From Cyclobacteriaceae bacterium (lineage in GTDB: Bacteria; Bacteroidota; Bacteroidia; Cytophagales; Cyclobacteriaceae): a stretch of 64,000 nucleotides of DNA. Under the pieces are notes generated by a model that did no database searches, had not been told where the DNA came from, and worked only from the letters and a program-made list of their open reading frames with translations. Below are positions 1-8,368 of this stretch, piece by piece. The stretch lies in contig CATQIH010000007.1 in the NCBI GenBank assembly GCA_958296015.1, positions 181,825-245,824 of the forward strand. Direction: 5' to 3'. Made by a program: the position numbers and the translations under genes. Position 1 is the stretch's first letter, and every line of letters starts with the position of its first letter.

Positions 1-366
<366 letters not shown>

Positions 367-376
367 TCATCGGCAT

Positions 377-1396
377 ATGAACCGCAGAGATTTTAACAAA
401 ACCTTGGGAAGTGCAGCTGCACTGGCAACTTTTGGCATATTCACTGGCAGCCAGCAGAAAGGCGGCTTCATCATGACTGTCAACGGAGAAATACCATCCG
501 TGCAGATGGGCACCACGCTTTCGCATGAGCATGTGCTGGTAGATTTTGTGGGTGCAGATAAGGTAAGCCCCGATAGATACAATATAGATGAGGCTTATCA
601 GAAGGTGCTGCCCTACCTGGAAGAGGTAAAGAAATTAGGCTGCAAAACTTTTGTAGAGTGTACGCCCAACTATTTAGGCAGAAACGTAACGCTGCTTAGG
701 CGACTGGCAGAAGCTTCCAATCTACAAATACTAACCAATACCGGCTATTACGGTGCACGCAAAGGTGTGTTTTTACCCAAGCATGTAACCCACGAAACGC
801 CCAAACAACTGGCGCGGCGATGGATTACAGAGTTTGAGCTAGGTGTAGATGACACTGGCATACGTCCGGGCTTCATCAAGATAGGTGTGGATGGTGGCAG
901 GCTGCCCACCTACAACCGAAAGATCGCAGAGGCAGCCGCGCATACACATCTGGCTACCGGGCTGACCATTGCCGCCCATACCGGTGATGCACAGGCTGCT
1001 TTTGAAGAACTGGATATCATACAAAAGGCAGGCGCAGCTCCCAATGCATTTATCTGGGTACATGCACAAAACCAGGGGGCAGAAAACCATGTCAGAGCAG
1101 CAAAGATGGGTGCCTGGGTAGAAATTGACGGTGTCAGTCTGCAAAACTATGAAGACTATGCCACACAGGTTGATACCCTCAAAAAAGCGGGTTATTTGCA
1201 CAAAGTACTGGTTTCTTGCGATGCAGGTTGGTACCATGTAGGCGAACCGCAGGGTGGCAATTACCGCTCACATGCCACAACCCTGCAAGAACTGCCAACT
1301 GCACTGCAACAACTGGGTTTTTCTGAAAAGGACATAGACCAACTTTTGGTACGCAATCCGGCAGAAGCCTTTAGCATCCGAATCAGAAAGGTATAG
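377..1396 (+). CDS. Phosphotriesterase-family metal-dependent hydrolase with Tat signal
   Basis: 339-residue secreted member of the phosphotriesterase (PHP/PTE) family, a TIM-barrel hydrolase with a binuclear metal centre. The set of metal ligands is complete: HEH at 50-52, the lysine expected to be carboxylated at 168 (FIKIGVD), His201 (AAHTGD), His229 (WVHAQ) and Asp282 (SCDAGW). The chosen start gives MNRRDFNKTLG, a twin-arginine signal followed by an Ala-rich hydrophobic stretch; an upstream in-frame ATG at 251 would bury this signal. Family members act on lactones, phosphoesters or phosphotriesters; the substrate here is unknown. It is monocistronic. Confidence 0.85.
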   Translation: MNRRDFNKTLGSAAALATFGIFTGSQQKGGFIMTVNGEIPSVQMGTTLSHEHVLVDFVGADKVSPDRYNIDEAYQKVLPYLEEVKKLGCKTFVECTPNYLGRNVTLLRRLAEASNLQILTNTGYYGARKGVFLPKHVTHETPKQLARRWITEFELGVDDTGIRPGFIKIGVDGGRLPTYNRKIAEAAAHTHLATGLTIAAHTGDAQAAFEELDIIQKAGAAPNAFIWVHAQNQGAENHVRAAKMGAWVEIDGVSLQNYEDYATQVDTLKKAGYLHKVLVSCDAGWYHVGEPQGGNYRSHATTLQELPTALQQLGFSEKDIDQLLVRNPAEAFSIRIRKV

Positions 1397-1535
1397 AAAG
1401 CAAAAAATAATGCCCCCTAGCTTCATAGACCGAAGTCAGAAAAGGGTAACCAACCCGATCAGGGCTTTTATCATACGTATGAGAAGGATATAAGTAGTCA
1501 ATCAAAATTAATTACAAAACTACCTATTACCGACT

Positions 1536-1592
1536 GCTAGTGCGCTCCACGCCGGACGCGTTTGTAACGCGTTCGGCGTGGAGCGCACTAGC
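1536..1592. repeat. Long REP-like palindrome
   Basis: Near-perfect inverted repeat of 25-base arms with one mismatch around a 7-base loop, between the phosphotriesterase gene and the MBOAT gene. The centre (GCG-TTTGTAA-CGCG) resembles the centre of the palindromes packed around the RAYT gene at 51 kb, but the outer arms (GCTAGTGCGCTCCACG) are different and longer. It could also act as a bidirectional terminator. The rest of 1397-1812 contains no gene that I can support. Confidence 0.75.
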
Positions 1593-1728
1593 AATTGTAA
1601 TTTATTCTGAGCCAGTACTTAACTCTTTATTGGCTGACCGTCACTTTTTCTTTGTATTGGTAATTTTTCTTTCATACTTTTCCGCGTTTCAACAAATTGT
1701 ATCGGATAAGAGAAAAGGTTTTAGATAA

Positions 1729-1736
1729 TAAGTTTG
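1729..1736 (+). promoter_or_regulatory. Candidate -7 element upstream of MBOAT gene
   Basis: TAAGTTTG fits the Bacteroidota -7 consensus TAnnTTTG about 75 bases before the MBOAT start. No good -33 TTTG lies at the usual spacing, so this is tentative. Confidence 0.25.
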
Positions 1737-1812
1737 CGAAAACCTTTAGGTTTAAGCAACATGCCTTTTATAAGTTCAACTGCTCTTTTCCAATATTTAA
1801 AATACCTGGATT

Positions 1813-3252
1813 ATGCTGTTCAGCAGTGCTATTTTTCTGTTCTTGTTTTTACCTGTTGCCTTAGGAGTATATTATATCTCTCCTAAATATCTTAAAAATA
1901 CCATTTTGTTACTGTTTAGCCTGGTTTTCTATACTTGGGGAGAAAAAAAATTTGTTTTGGTCATGATGTCTTCAGCAGTCATTGATTATACTTGCGGACT
2001 GATCATTGCCAAAGGAAACAGGAAGACAGGGCTGATTGTTTCATTGGTAACCAACCTGTCTTTGCTGGCTGTATTTAAGTATGCCAATTTTATAGCGGAT
2101 AATATCAACACTTCAATAAGTTTTCTAAATTCGGAGTATGTCCCTTTTGCAGGTCTTCCTCAGTTTATATTGCCCTTAGGCATCAGCTTTTATACCTTTC
2201 AAACCATGTCTTACACCATAGACGTATATAGGGGTCATGTCAAAGCAAATAAAAACTTTATTGAGTTTGCTACTTACGTTACCATGTTTCCCCAACTGGT
2301 TGCAGGTCCTATTGTACGGTATATTGATGTGCAGAATCAGTTGAGGAATAAAGATATCTCTGTCAGCAATTTTTCTCAGGGAACAGAACGTTTTATCATC
2401 GGTTTAGCTAAGAAGATTCTAATTGCTAACACTTGTGCAACCATAGCAGACGATGTATTTGCCATACCAATTTCAGATATATCAACCCTGTGGGCGTGGA
2501 TAGGTATCATCGCTTATAGTTTCCAAATATATTATGATTTTTCCGGTTATTCTGATATGGCTATAGGTTTGGGAAAGATGTTTGGATTTGATTTCCCTGA
2601 AAATTTCAATTACCCCTATATTGCCAAAAGTATACGCGAATTCTGGAGACGCTGGCATATTTCTTTGTCGACCTGGTTTAGAGACTATTTGTATATACCG
2701 CTGGGAGGCAGTAAAGTTGCTTTACCCAGGGTGTATCTCAACCTATTTATTGTATTTTTCGTCACCGGTTTATGGCACGGAGCAAGCTGGAATTTTATTG
2801 TGTGGGGTATTTATCATGGTATGTTTATGATTGTTGAACGGTTGGGCTTCGGCAAGCTGTTGGAGAAAACTCCCCTAGTAATACAACATTTATATACGCT
2901 ATTGGTCGTAGTTGTTGGCTGGGTATTTTTTAGAGTGGATACTTTACATCAGGCTTTAGAATATCTGATGCATATGTTTTCTTTTTCACCCGGAGAAGTG
3001 GCTGTATCCAGTTACCTTACCTTTTTTCATGCAAATAGTGAAGTAGTTATCATGGCAATATTAGCTATGCTGTTTGCTATGCCAATATACAACAAACTGA
3101 AGGTAATACTCCAGCATGCAAAACATCTATATCCTGACTATAAGTGGCTTGTAGATACTTCAAGTTTTTGCCTGCTTTTTCTTATTTTTATTGTTGTAGC
3201 CGCCTTCGTGGCTGCAGGAACATACAATCCTTTCATTTACTTTAGGTTCTGA
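1813..3252 (+). CDS. MBOAT family O-acyltransferase (AlgI/PatA-like)
   Basis: 479-residue polytopic membrane protein of the membrane-bound O-acyltransferase family. Such proteins carry acetyl groups across the inner membrane to acetylate exported polysaccharide or cell-wall polymer. The signature block TGLWHGASWNF with the catalytic-type histidine at residue 322 and a second conserved histidine near 335 (GIYHG) are intact, and the length is typical. The next gene starts 4 bases after the stop and encodes an AlgX/AlgJ-type SGNH protein, the usual periplasmic partner, so the two form an O-acetylation operon. No glycosyltransferase or polymer synthase is next to them, so the acceptor polymer is unknown. 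Confidence 0.9.
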   Translation: MLFSSAIFLFLFLPVALGVYYISPKYLKNTILLLFSLVFYTWGEKKFVLVMMSSAVIDYTCGLIIAKGNRKTGLIVSLVTNLSLLAVFKYANFIADNINTSISFLNSEYVPFAGLPQFILPLGISFYTFQTMSYTIDVYRGHVKANKNFIEFATYVTMFPQLVAGPIVRYIDVQNQLRNKDISVSNFSQGTERFIIGLAKKILIANTCATIADDVFAIPISDISTLWAWIGIIAYSFQIYYDFSGYSDMAIGLGKMFGFDFPENFNYPYIAKSIREFWRRWHISLSTWFRDYLYIPLGGSKVALPRVYLNLFIVFFVTGLWHGASWNFIVWGIYHGMFMIVERLGFGKLLEKTPLVIQHLYTLLVVVVGWVFFRVDTLHQALEYLMHMFSFSPGEVAVSSYLTFFHANSEVVIMAILAMLFAMPIYNKLKVILQHAKHLYPDYKWLVDTSSFCLLFLIFIVVAAFVAAGTYNPFIYFRF

Positions 3253-3255
3253 TTC

Positions 3256-4395
3256 ATGAGAAATATTCGGGTTACTATGAGTTATGCAAAGAATATTCTG
3301 TTTGTTAGCCTGATAACCTTGCCCCTTATACTGAGTGTGTCTCAAGCAAATAATCAAGGGGAAAATACAGAAAATAGAAATACAGTACCAGTTCCTTCTT
3401 TAAGTTTTGAGCGAACCAAGGCTGCTACAAGCATCTCAGGGAAAGTGATAGGGGTTTATAAGGATGGTGCTGCATTTATAGATAATTTTGATAGTTATTA
3501 TAGCGACAATTTTGGCTTTAGGTCTCAGCTTTTTGAGCTTTTTAGATATATCAAGATACATATATTGCATACAGAATTGCTGCCCCAGAAAGTTGTACAT
3601 GGCCAAGATGGCTGGTTTTTTTTGGGAGACAGTTATGGCGATGTAATCAAAGCATCCAAGGGAATCGTCAATTTTACAGAAACCGAACTGATGCCATTGA
3701 AACAAGATCTGCTCGACCAGGAAAGATGGCTGGAAGAACAAGGAATTAGATATTATGCAACCATTGCTCCAAACAAACATTCAGTGTATGGAGCATACTT
3801 GCCTATAGCAAAGTCTGAACGTACTACCAAACTAGAACAGGTCAAGAAAATGATGGCTGGTGAGCAGTTTAATATCATTGACTTAAAAAGTAATTTTCCA
3901 GATACCCCTACCCTTAGATTATTTCATAAAACCAATACACATTGGAACGACTATGGAGCTTTTTTAGGGTATCTGTCTTTGATGCAAAAAGTTAAAAACG
4001 ATTTTCCTGATATTAGTGTGTTAAGCATGTCTGACTTCAACATAGATACAGCAATAACTTACCAGGAAGATCTGACAAAGTTGATTCTGGTCAAACAGAA
4101 AGAGGAAAAAATAGTATTCCGTTATAATATACCAGAGACAGGTTACAACGTTGAGACGGCCACAAATGATGAAGGTAATGCTATATCCAGGTGGAAAAAC
4201 GACGAGTCGAAACTTAAAATTCTGGTATTTCATGATTCTTTCAGCTGGGCATGGCTGAAATATTTGAAAGAAACTTTTAATGAATGTCTGTTTATCCGAA
4301 ACACGCGGTTTAATAAGGAAATCATAAAAAAAGAGAAGCCTGATATTGTAATACGTGAGATTGTAGAAAGAAATATTGATGAGCTGGGCTATTAA
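3256..4395 (+). CDS. AlgX/AlgJ-like SGNH O-acetyltransferase
   Basis: 379-residue protein with an N-terminal membrane anchor or uncleaved signal (NILFVSLITLPLILS) and an AlgX/AlgJ-type SGNH hydrolase-like domain. The D/H-containing block HKTNTHWNDYG near residue 225 and the serine block VFHDSFSW near 325 are the expected catalytic motifs. The family transfers acetyl from the MBOAT partner to an extracytoplasmic polysaccharide. The gene is translationally close to the upstream MBOAT gene. A second possible start (MSYAKN) lies 8 codons in. A weak stem-loop (4448-4488, AAAAGCC/GGCTTTT) follows and may end the operon; otherwise 4396-4644 holds no gene. Confidence 0.85.
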   Translation: MRNIRVTMSYAKNILFVSLITLPLILSVSQANNQGENTENRNTVPVPSLSFERTKAATSISGKVIGVYKDGAAFIDNFDSYYSDNFGFRSQLFELFRYIKIHILHTELLPQKVVHGQDGWFFLGDSYGDVIKASKGIVNFTETELMPLKQDLLDQERWLEEQGIRYYATIAPNKHSVYGAYLPIAKSERTTKLEQVKKMMAGEQFNIIDLKSNFPDTPTLRLFHKTNTHWNDYGAFLGYLSLMQKVKNDFPDISVLSMSDFNIDTAITYQEDLTKLILVKQKEEKIVFRYNIPETGYNVETATNDEGNAISRWKNDESKLKILVFHDSFSWAWLKYLKETFNECLFIRNTRFNKEIIKKEKPDIVIREIVERNIDELGY

Positions 4396-4644
4396 TCGAC
4401 TTCGGTGCGAAACGTTTGGTACAGAAATGACCACATGAAGCCCAACTAAAAGCCGAGAGATTCTGTGCACAATGATCTAGAGGCTTTTAACATCGGAAGA
4501 AGCTCTGTGCTTAAAACTCAAAAGATAAAAATACGGAAGGAATGACAGAGTATAAACAGTTACCCTTCATCATTCTGGCACACGCAGACGAATACACGTA
4601 TGAAAATAACACTTACTGAAAATGAGTAATTTAGCTCAGTTAAC

Positions 4645-4686
4645 TATACTACGGTACATTTGCCCGAAAGTGGGCTGTGGGACCGA
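4645..4686. mobile_element. Left end of palindromic mobile element (E1L)
   Basis: Begins with the 17-base terminal repeat TATACTACGGTACATTT, followed by AAGTGGGCTGTGGGACCG. It is identical to the reverse complement of the right end of the intact element at 11691-11875. After about 4686 the sequence becomes the 3' flank of an IS110-family gene, so only one end is present here. Confidence 0.8.
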
Positions 4687-4696
4687 TTTCTATGGA

Positions 4697-5875
4697 TTAA
4701 ACAAGCGCAGGCATATAGTTTTTTCATATCGCCGGGCGACCCCGTTTGTTCCTCGTTCAACGACAGCGAAAATGCGTTTGTGGGCCCCACCGGGATGAGT
4801 TTATTTCTCACTGCATTAATTACGGACATTTTGTTCTTGCCTTCTTGCACTTTGCGCTGGTAGTACTCTGCAATATCTCCCTTCATATTGACAGCAGCCG
4901 CTGCGGCAGTAGACATAGCTGCCATATGCAATAAAGCTTTGGCGGCCGCCGCTGCGGTATCTTTATTAGCCCAATGAGAAACCTGGCCGGGCGTCGGTCA
5001 CTACTGCCCGAGCTATTTTCAAAAGGTGCTGTGCCAGCGTAACAGTGGTTCTCCACCGGGACAAATTTTCTTGGGCAATCGAAGTTCTTAAATTCATTTG
5101 TAACTATTAATAGGTGTCCTGCTGTTACAGGACCAATAGCTTCTACAGAAATAACTAAATCAAAAAGCTGCTTAAGATGCTCATCTGCTTTGATGAGCGT
5201 ATCAATCGCCCGACGGCCCGGCTGCTTTTCAGCAGCCACTACTGGATCAGTCCCGGTCGGGCATGACAATACCTTTTCAGTGCGATACGCAGCTTTACCT
5301 AAGAAGCTTTTGGTTTCTGCCAGAGGTTGCTGTACACCCACTTTGATTTTGAGTAACCGTTTTCTTAAAGTAGTCAGATGTGCTAACTGCTGAATCACTT
5401 CCCTTCGAGGTACCCAAAGGCTTGCTTCGTCCTGATGCAGATAAGCATAGCGGGCAATACGATCGCGCGGCGAACCGTAAGAGTCTATCCCGGTGGGGCA
5501 CCACTTATCGTTTTTATCCCGGCGGGGAACCGCTCGCATCAACCCTAGAGATTTTTTAATACGGATAGCAGCTTCTATCCACATTGAGCAATCTGATTGT
5601 TTTAATATAGCTAATACGTGCGCATTGTATACGCCGGCGGCAGCCGCGCTGTATGCTCCATACAGAATAATATCGGCTAAGACAATTCCTTGTTTTTCTA
5701 ATTGCTGTAAATAACTCCTTACTGCTTTAGGAGTATTATCTATACGTTGATAGTGTAGCTTTTTACCTGCTTGTAATAGTGTACAATCCAGCGTGTCTTT
5801 GGCAATGTCAATACCGCTTCCTTTAGATTTGTAATATAGATATAGGACTGAAAAAGTACTATTTTTAAAGAGCAC
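4697..5875 (-). pseudogene. IS110-family transposase copy A, disrupted by many GC-rich 15-bp insertions
   Basis: Recognisable IS110 (DEDD plus serine) transposase: N-terminal GIDIAKDTLD, MEHTGVY-type block, RDKNDK/IDSY/RIARYAYLH block, C-terminal IS116/Tnp_20 region with GPVTAGHLL, YAGTAPFENSSGSS, and the tail VINAVRNKLI followed, after correction, by a normal end at 4697. About eleven GC-rich blocks interrupt it (4730-4744, 4782-4793, 4893-4907, 4941-4955, 5047-5061, 5207-5221, 5249-5263, 5462-5476, 5489-5503, 5519-5533, 5636-5650). Removing them restores family motifs, for example R-DKNDK-IDSY-RIARYA. A further block at 4985-4999 is ambiguous. Other small indels also break the frame, so an active enzyme is unlikely. 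Confidence 0.85.
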
Positions 5876-6035
5876 TAGGGTGAACTACCACCGCGCCCGA
5901 GTTATTAAGGCTCAACCCGTGAATTAGTCCCTAGCTCTCTACTCGTTGAAGTAGCACCAATTAGAACATTAAGCTTTCAGGCTTATCAAAGGGATCAGTG
6001 ACTTCATTTTGTTTTATCTTTTCAACTATAAAATT
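5876..6035. other. Divergent upstream region between two IS110 genes
   Basis: 160 bases between the two divergently oriented transposases. IS110 elements carry a non-coding guide (bridge) RNA in a flank, upstream in the IS110 group and downstream in the IS1111 group, so this segment could hold one. I see no clear paired structure by eye, so an RNA gene is not claimed. Confidence 0.3.
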
Positions 6036-7137
6036 ATGAAAATTTCTTATTTCATCGGCATTGATATTTCAAAAACCTCTTTTGATGTAGCCATAGGGCA
6101 ATGAGAAAATCCAGAGGTTTTTATCCATCAGAAGTTTGACAATTTTGTCGCTGGTTACAAGCAATTGCTTACCTTTCTCAAAAAGCAAAAGGTTGTCTTA
6201 AACGAAAGCTTTTTTGTTATGGAGCATACCGGATGGTATACCCTTGAACTATGCTGTTTTTTACAAGACAACAAGCTTCCATTTGCTCTTTTGTCCCCAT
6301 TACATTTAAAGCGATCATTAGGTTTGGTACGGGGTAAAAACGACAAAGTGGATGCTCAGCGGATTGCCTACTATGCTTTTTTACATAGACATGAATTAAA
6401 GCCTGTCAATTTACCTTCAGATTGTTTACTTAAAATCAAGAATCTTTTTGCCTTTCGTGACCGACTTATCAAAACGCAACGGGGCCGCCCGGCGGCCAGT
6501 CTGAAACAAACAATTAAAGACTTGAAAGCTACCGGGCCGCGGCGGCTTCTCATATCATAGATAGTAAGTTCATTATCAAGCAGTCGGAAAAACAGCTTAA
6601 GTTTATAGAACAGCAGCCGGGCCGCCGGGCGGTCAAACAAACCGAAGAGCAGATTATAGAAACCATTCAGGAAGATGAGATAATTAAAAACAACTTTACA
6701 TTACCGCCCGGCGGCCCGGTTTGTTTTATTCCTGGTATTGGGTTGGTAACTGCTGTAGCATTGATTTTATGCACTAATAATTTTACCGCCTTTGCTGATA
6801 GCCGTAAATTTGCCTCTTACTGCGGGGTTGCTCCTTTTGAGCATCGATCCGGCAGTAGTATTCGGGGTAGAACCGCGCGGCGGACCGCTAAGAGGAGTCC
6901 TTTAGCTAATAAACGTATTAAAACTTTGCTCAGCAACGGAGCAGCAACAGCTATTCAGTTTGATGAAGAATTGAAAGCTTACTACCAACGAAAGGTTAAG
7001 CAGGGAAAGCCTAAGATGGTGGTTATCAATGCTGCCGCCGTGGCCCGGTCAGAGCTAAACTCATCAACCGTATTTTTGCCACGATCAACCGAGGTACTCA
7101 ATACGTGATATTGAAACAATATAGTAAGGTAGCTTAA
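6036..7137 (+). pseudogene. IS110-family transposase copy B, disrupted by GC-rich 14/15-bp insertions and a stop
   Basis: Second, divergent IS110-type transposase, different in sequence from copy A. Visible are YFIGIDISKTSFDVAIG, MEHTGWYTLEL, GLVRGKNDKVDAQRIAYYA (DEDD domain), FIPGIGLVTAVAL and KFASYCGVAPFEHRSGSS (serine region) and VINAVRAKLINRIFATINRG once an insertion is removed. A TGA interrupts codon 23 (6102-6104). Six GC-rich blocks lie at 6480-6494, 6533-6546, 6617-6631, 6704-6718, 6875-6889 and 7035-7048. The 16-base core CCGGGCCGCCGGGCGG occurs at 6617 in one orientation and at 6703-6718 in the other. Four insertions are 15 bp and keep the frame; two behave as 14 bp and break it. 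Confidence 0.85.
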
Positions 7138-7162
7138 CAGTGTGTCTAAAAGTTAAACAACG

Positions 7163-7205
7163 TTCATTATCCTGGCAAAAGCAAAGCTTTTGCCAGGATA
7201 ATGAA
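7163..7205. repeat. 43-bp perfect palindrome
   Basis: Two perfect 20-base arms (TTCATTATCCTGGCAAAAGC and complement) around AAA, 25 bases after the restored stop of IS110 copy B. It would form a very stable hairpin in DNA or RNA. It may be the IS 3' end structure, a transcription terminator or part of a guide RNA. The flanking 7206-7390 contains nothing I recognise. Confidence 0.8.
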
Positions 7206-7390
7206 CCATCAACCGCAGGGCGGTAGAGAGCGTTAAATGAGCTATTAGCAGCTAAACTTGACAAATGAAAATCTTTGAAAAATTATAATGAAAAAACTTG
7301 TTTTAACCTTAGAATTCACGGGGGCTGACATATTCACACCTTAATAACAAAAACGGCTTTCTTAAAATATTTATATGTCACTAATCTAAA

Positions 7391-7538
7391 GGCGGCACAG
7401 CGGCACGGGGTGCCCCGCACAAACCAGGGTAGGTATAGCCGTGGGCTATGCGGGGCACTCCCTGCCGGACGGTCCGCCGCGCCGTCGGACTGTGCCGCCG
7501 TGGCCCGGTCCCACAAACCGGAAATGTACCGTAGTATA
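7391..7538. mobile_element. Right part of palindromic mobile element (E1R), chimeric
   Basis: Ends with AAATGTACCGTAGTATA, the terminal repeat of the family. Internally it has the order seen in the forward orientation of the 11.7-kb copy (loop, GCACAAACC arm, spacer, GTGGGCTATG arm, GC-rich loop of about 60 bases), but the final arm is CACAAACCGG rather than CACAGCCCAC. The arms therefore no longer pair, as expected if two copies recombined within the shared GC-rich loop. The base flank GTGTCTGCT does not match the flank of E1L (TCAGTTAAC). Confidence 0.7.
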
Positions 7539-7569
7539 GTGTCTGCTTTAAGTCATTTGGTTACTTTTA

Positions 7570-7664
7570 TCAGCAACTCGGGGGGGCATTGCGTAAGGCA
7601 GACAGGGCCGTTTCTTTGCCGTTGGCATCTACCAGAGATACGCCCCCCAGCTCGGCATCCGGCC
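7570..7664 (-). pseudogene. Short remnant resembling a redoxin N-terminus
   Basis: Codes for DAELGGVSLVDANGKETALSALR and then a stop. The LVDxNGKE-LSALR pattern resembles the first strands of peroxiredoxin/TlpA-like proteins. Too short for a firm assignment; no start or catalytic cysteine is seen. Confidence 0.25.
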
Positions 7665-7692
7665 TGTGGCTCAGTTATTTTCCTTCTACCCT

Positions 7693-7938
7693 CTATTTTA
7701 ATTTTTGGTTCATCAAATTAGATCCACCTTTTGTCTCTGAACGCAGCATTCTATCCAAAAGCCTAACTAAAATTTCATTGGATTTTTCATTTTGTTCGAC
7801 CAGGGTTGTCTTGTTTCCATGATCTTTGAGATAAAGTCTGCGCTTTCCATCAAAAAGCCCTTTGAAAAACAGGTGACCAATCCATTTGAATTCTTTGTGC
7901 TTGTCAAAAACCAACACTTCCAGCTTATAAGAACGCTC
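7693..7938 (-). pseudogene. SRPBCC/polyketide-cyclase-like C-terminal fragment
   Basis: About 80 residues (KLEVLVFDKHKEFKWIGHLF..., ending EGGSNLMNQKLK-like) match the C-terminal half of SRPBCC (START-fold) proteins, which have the pattern HKELKWxGHLFxKGLFDG...MLxxxTKxGFExMNxxLK. The N-terminal half is missing and replaced directly by a Crp/Fnr fragment, so this is a deletion junction. It is not expected to be functional. Confidence 0.5.
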
Positions 7939-8353
7939 CAAACTTCTGCTGGTATTGCGTTAAATGATTGAAAAAACCGTCTTCTAAAGTGACAAAACAA
8001 TTGGCCATCGTATTTCTCAATCTTTCATAGTGTGCCTTATTGATCGTATCAAGTTTGCGGTCTGTCAATGCCTGCATATTCCATCTCTTATTATCCTGAA
8101 AGATAACGCTTGAAAGGTCAGTGAGGAAATATCCTTTGTCCGTAATCTATTGGGTAACTTCCCTGACTTCTGTTTGCGCAAAAGCCCTGGTTAGGCCACT
8201 TTGCACAAAGCTTAGCTTTTTGCAAAATTGCCCGACTTTGACAAAATACTCGCCTTTTAGAAGGCCCTGCCCCTGAAATAAAACGACAACTTTATCCATA
8301 TCTTCATGGTTCATACCAAAATAAGACTGAGTACACTGCTGAAGCTCTATCAT
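7939..8353 (-). pseudogene. Crp/Fnr-family regulator fragment with nonsense mutation
   Basis: Starts MIELQQCTQSYFGMNHEDMDKV and continues with LLKGEYFVKVGQFCKKLSFVQSG, the cyclic-nucleotide-binding-type N-terminus of Bacteroidota Crp/Fnr regulators. The usual VTQW block has TAG in place of the tryptophan codon (8147-8149); past it, GYFLTDLSSVIFQ, RWNMQALTDRKL and FVTLEDGFFNHLTQ continue the family. It then runs into SRPBCC sequence without the family's normal C-terminus. Confidence 0.55.
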
Positions 8354-8368
8354 TATTGTTTCCTCAAT

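Noticed and set aside
1540..1728. Short open reading frame starting in the palindrome
   Set aside because: It begins inside an inverted repeat, has no recognisable family and is explained by the repeat.
4985..4999. A twelfth 15-bp insertion in IS110 copy A (GACCGACGCCCGGCC)
   Set aside because: It lies where the family normally has about five residues (IRGRT-like), so it may be diverged native sequence with one missing base.
5876..6035. IS110 bridge RNA
   Set aside because: Position is plausible but no paired structure or donor/target loops can be identified by eye.
4730..7048. Diversity-generating retroelement or retron activity as the source of the blocks
   Set aside because: No reverse transcriptase gene is present in the window and the changes are insertions, not substitutions at adenines.
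4645..7538. A single composite transposon from E1L to E1R
   Set aside because: The 9-base flanks do not match and the inner arms do not correspond; separate or recombined copies fit better.
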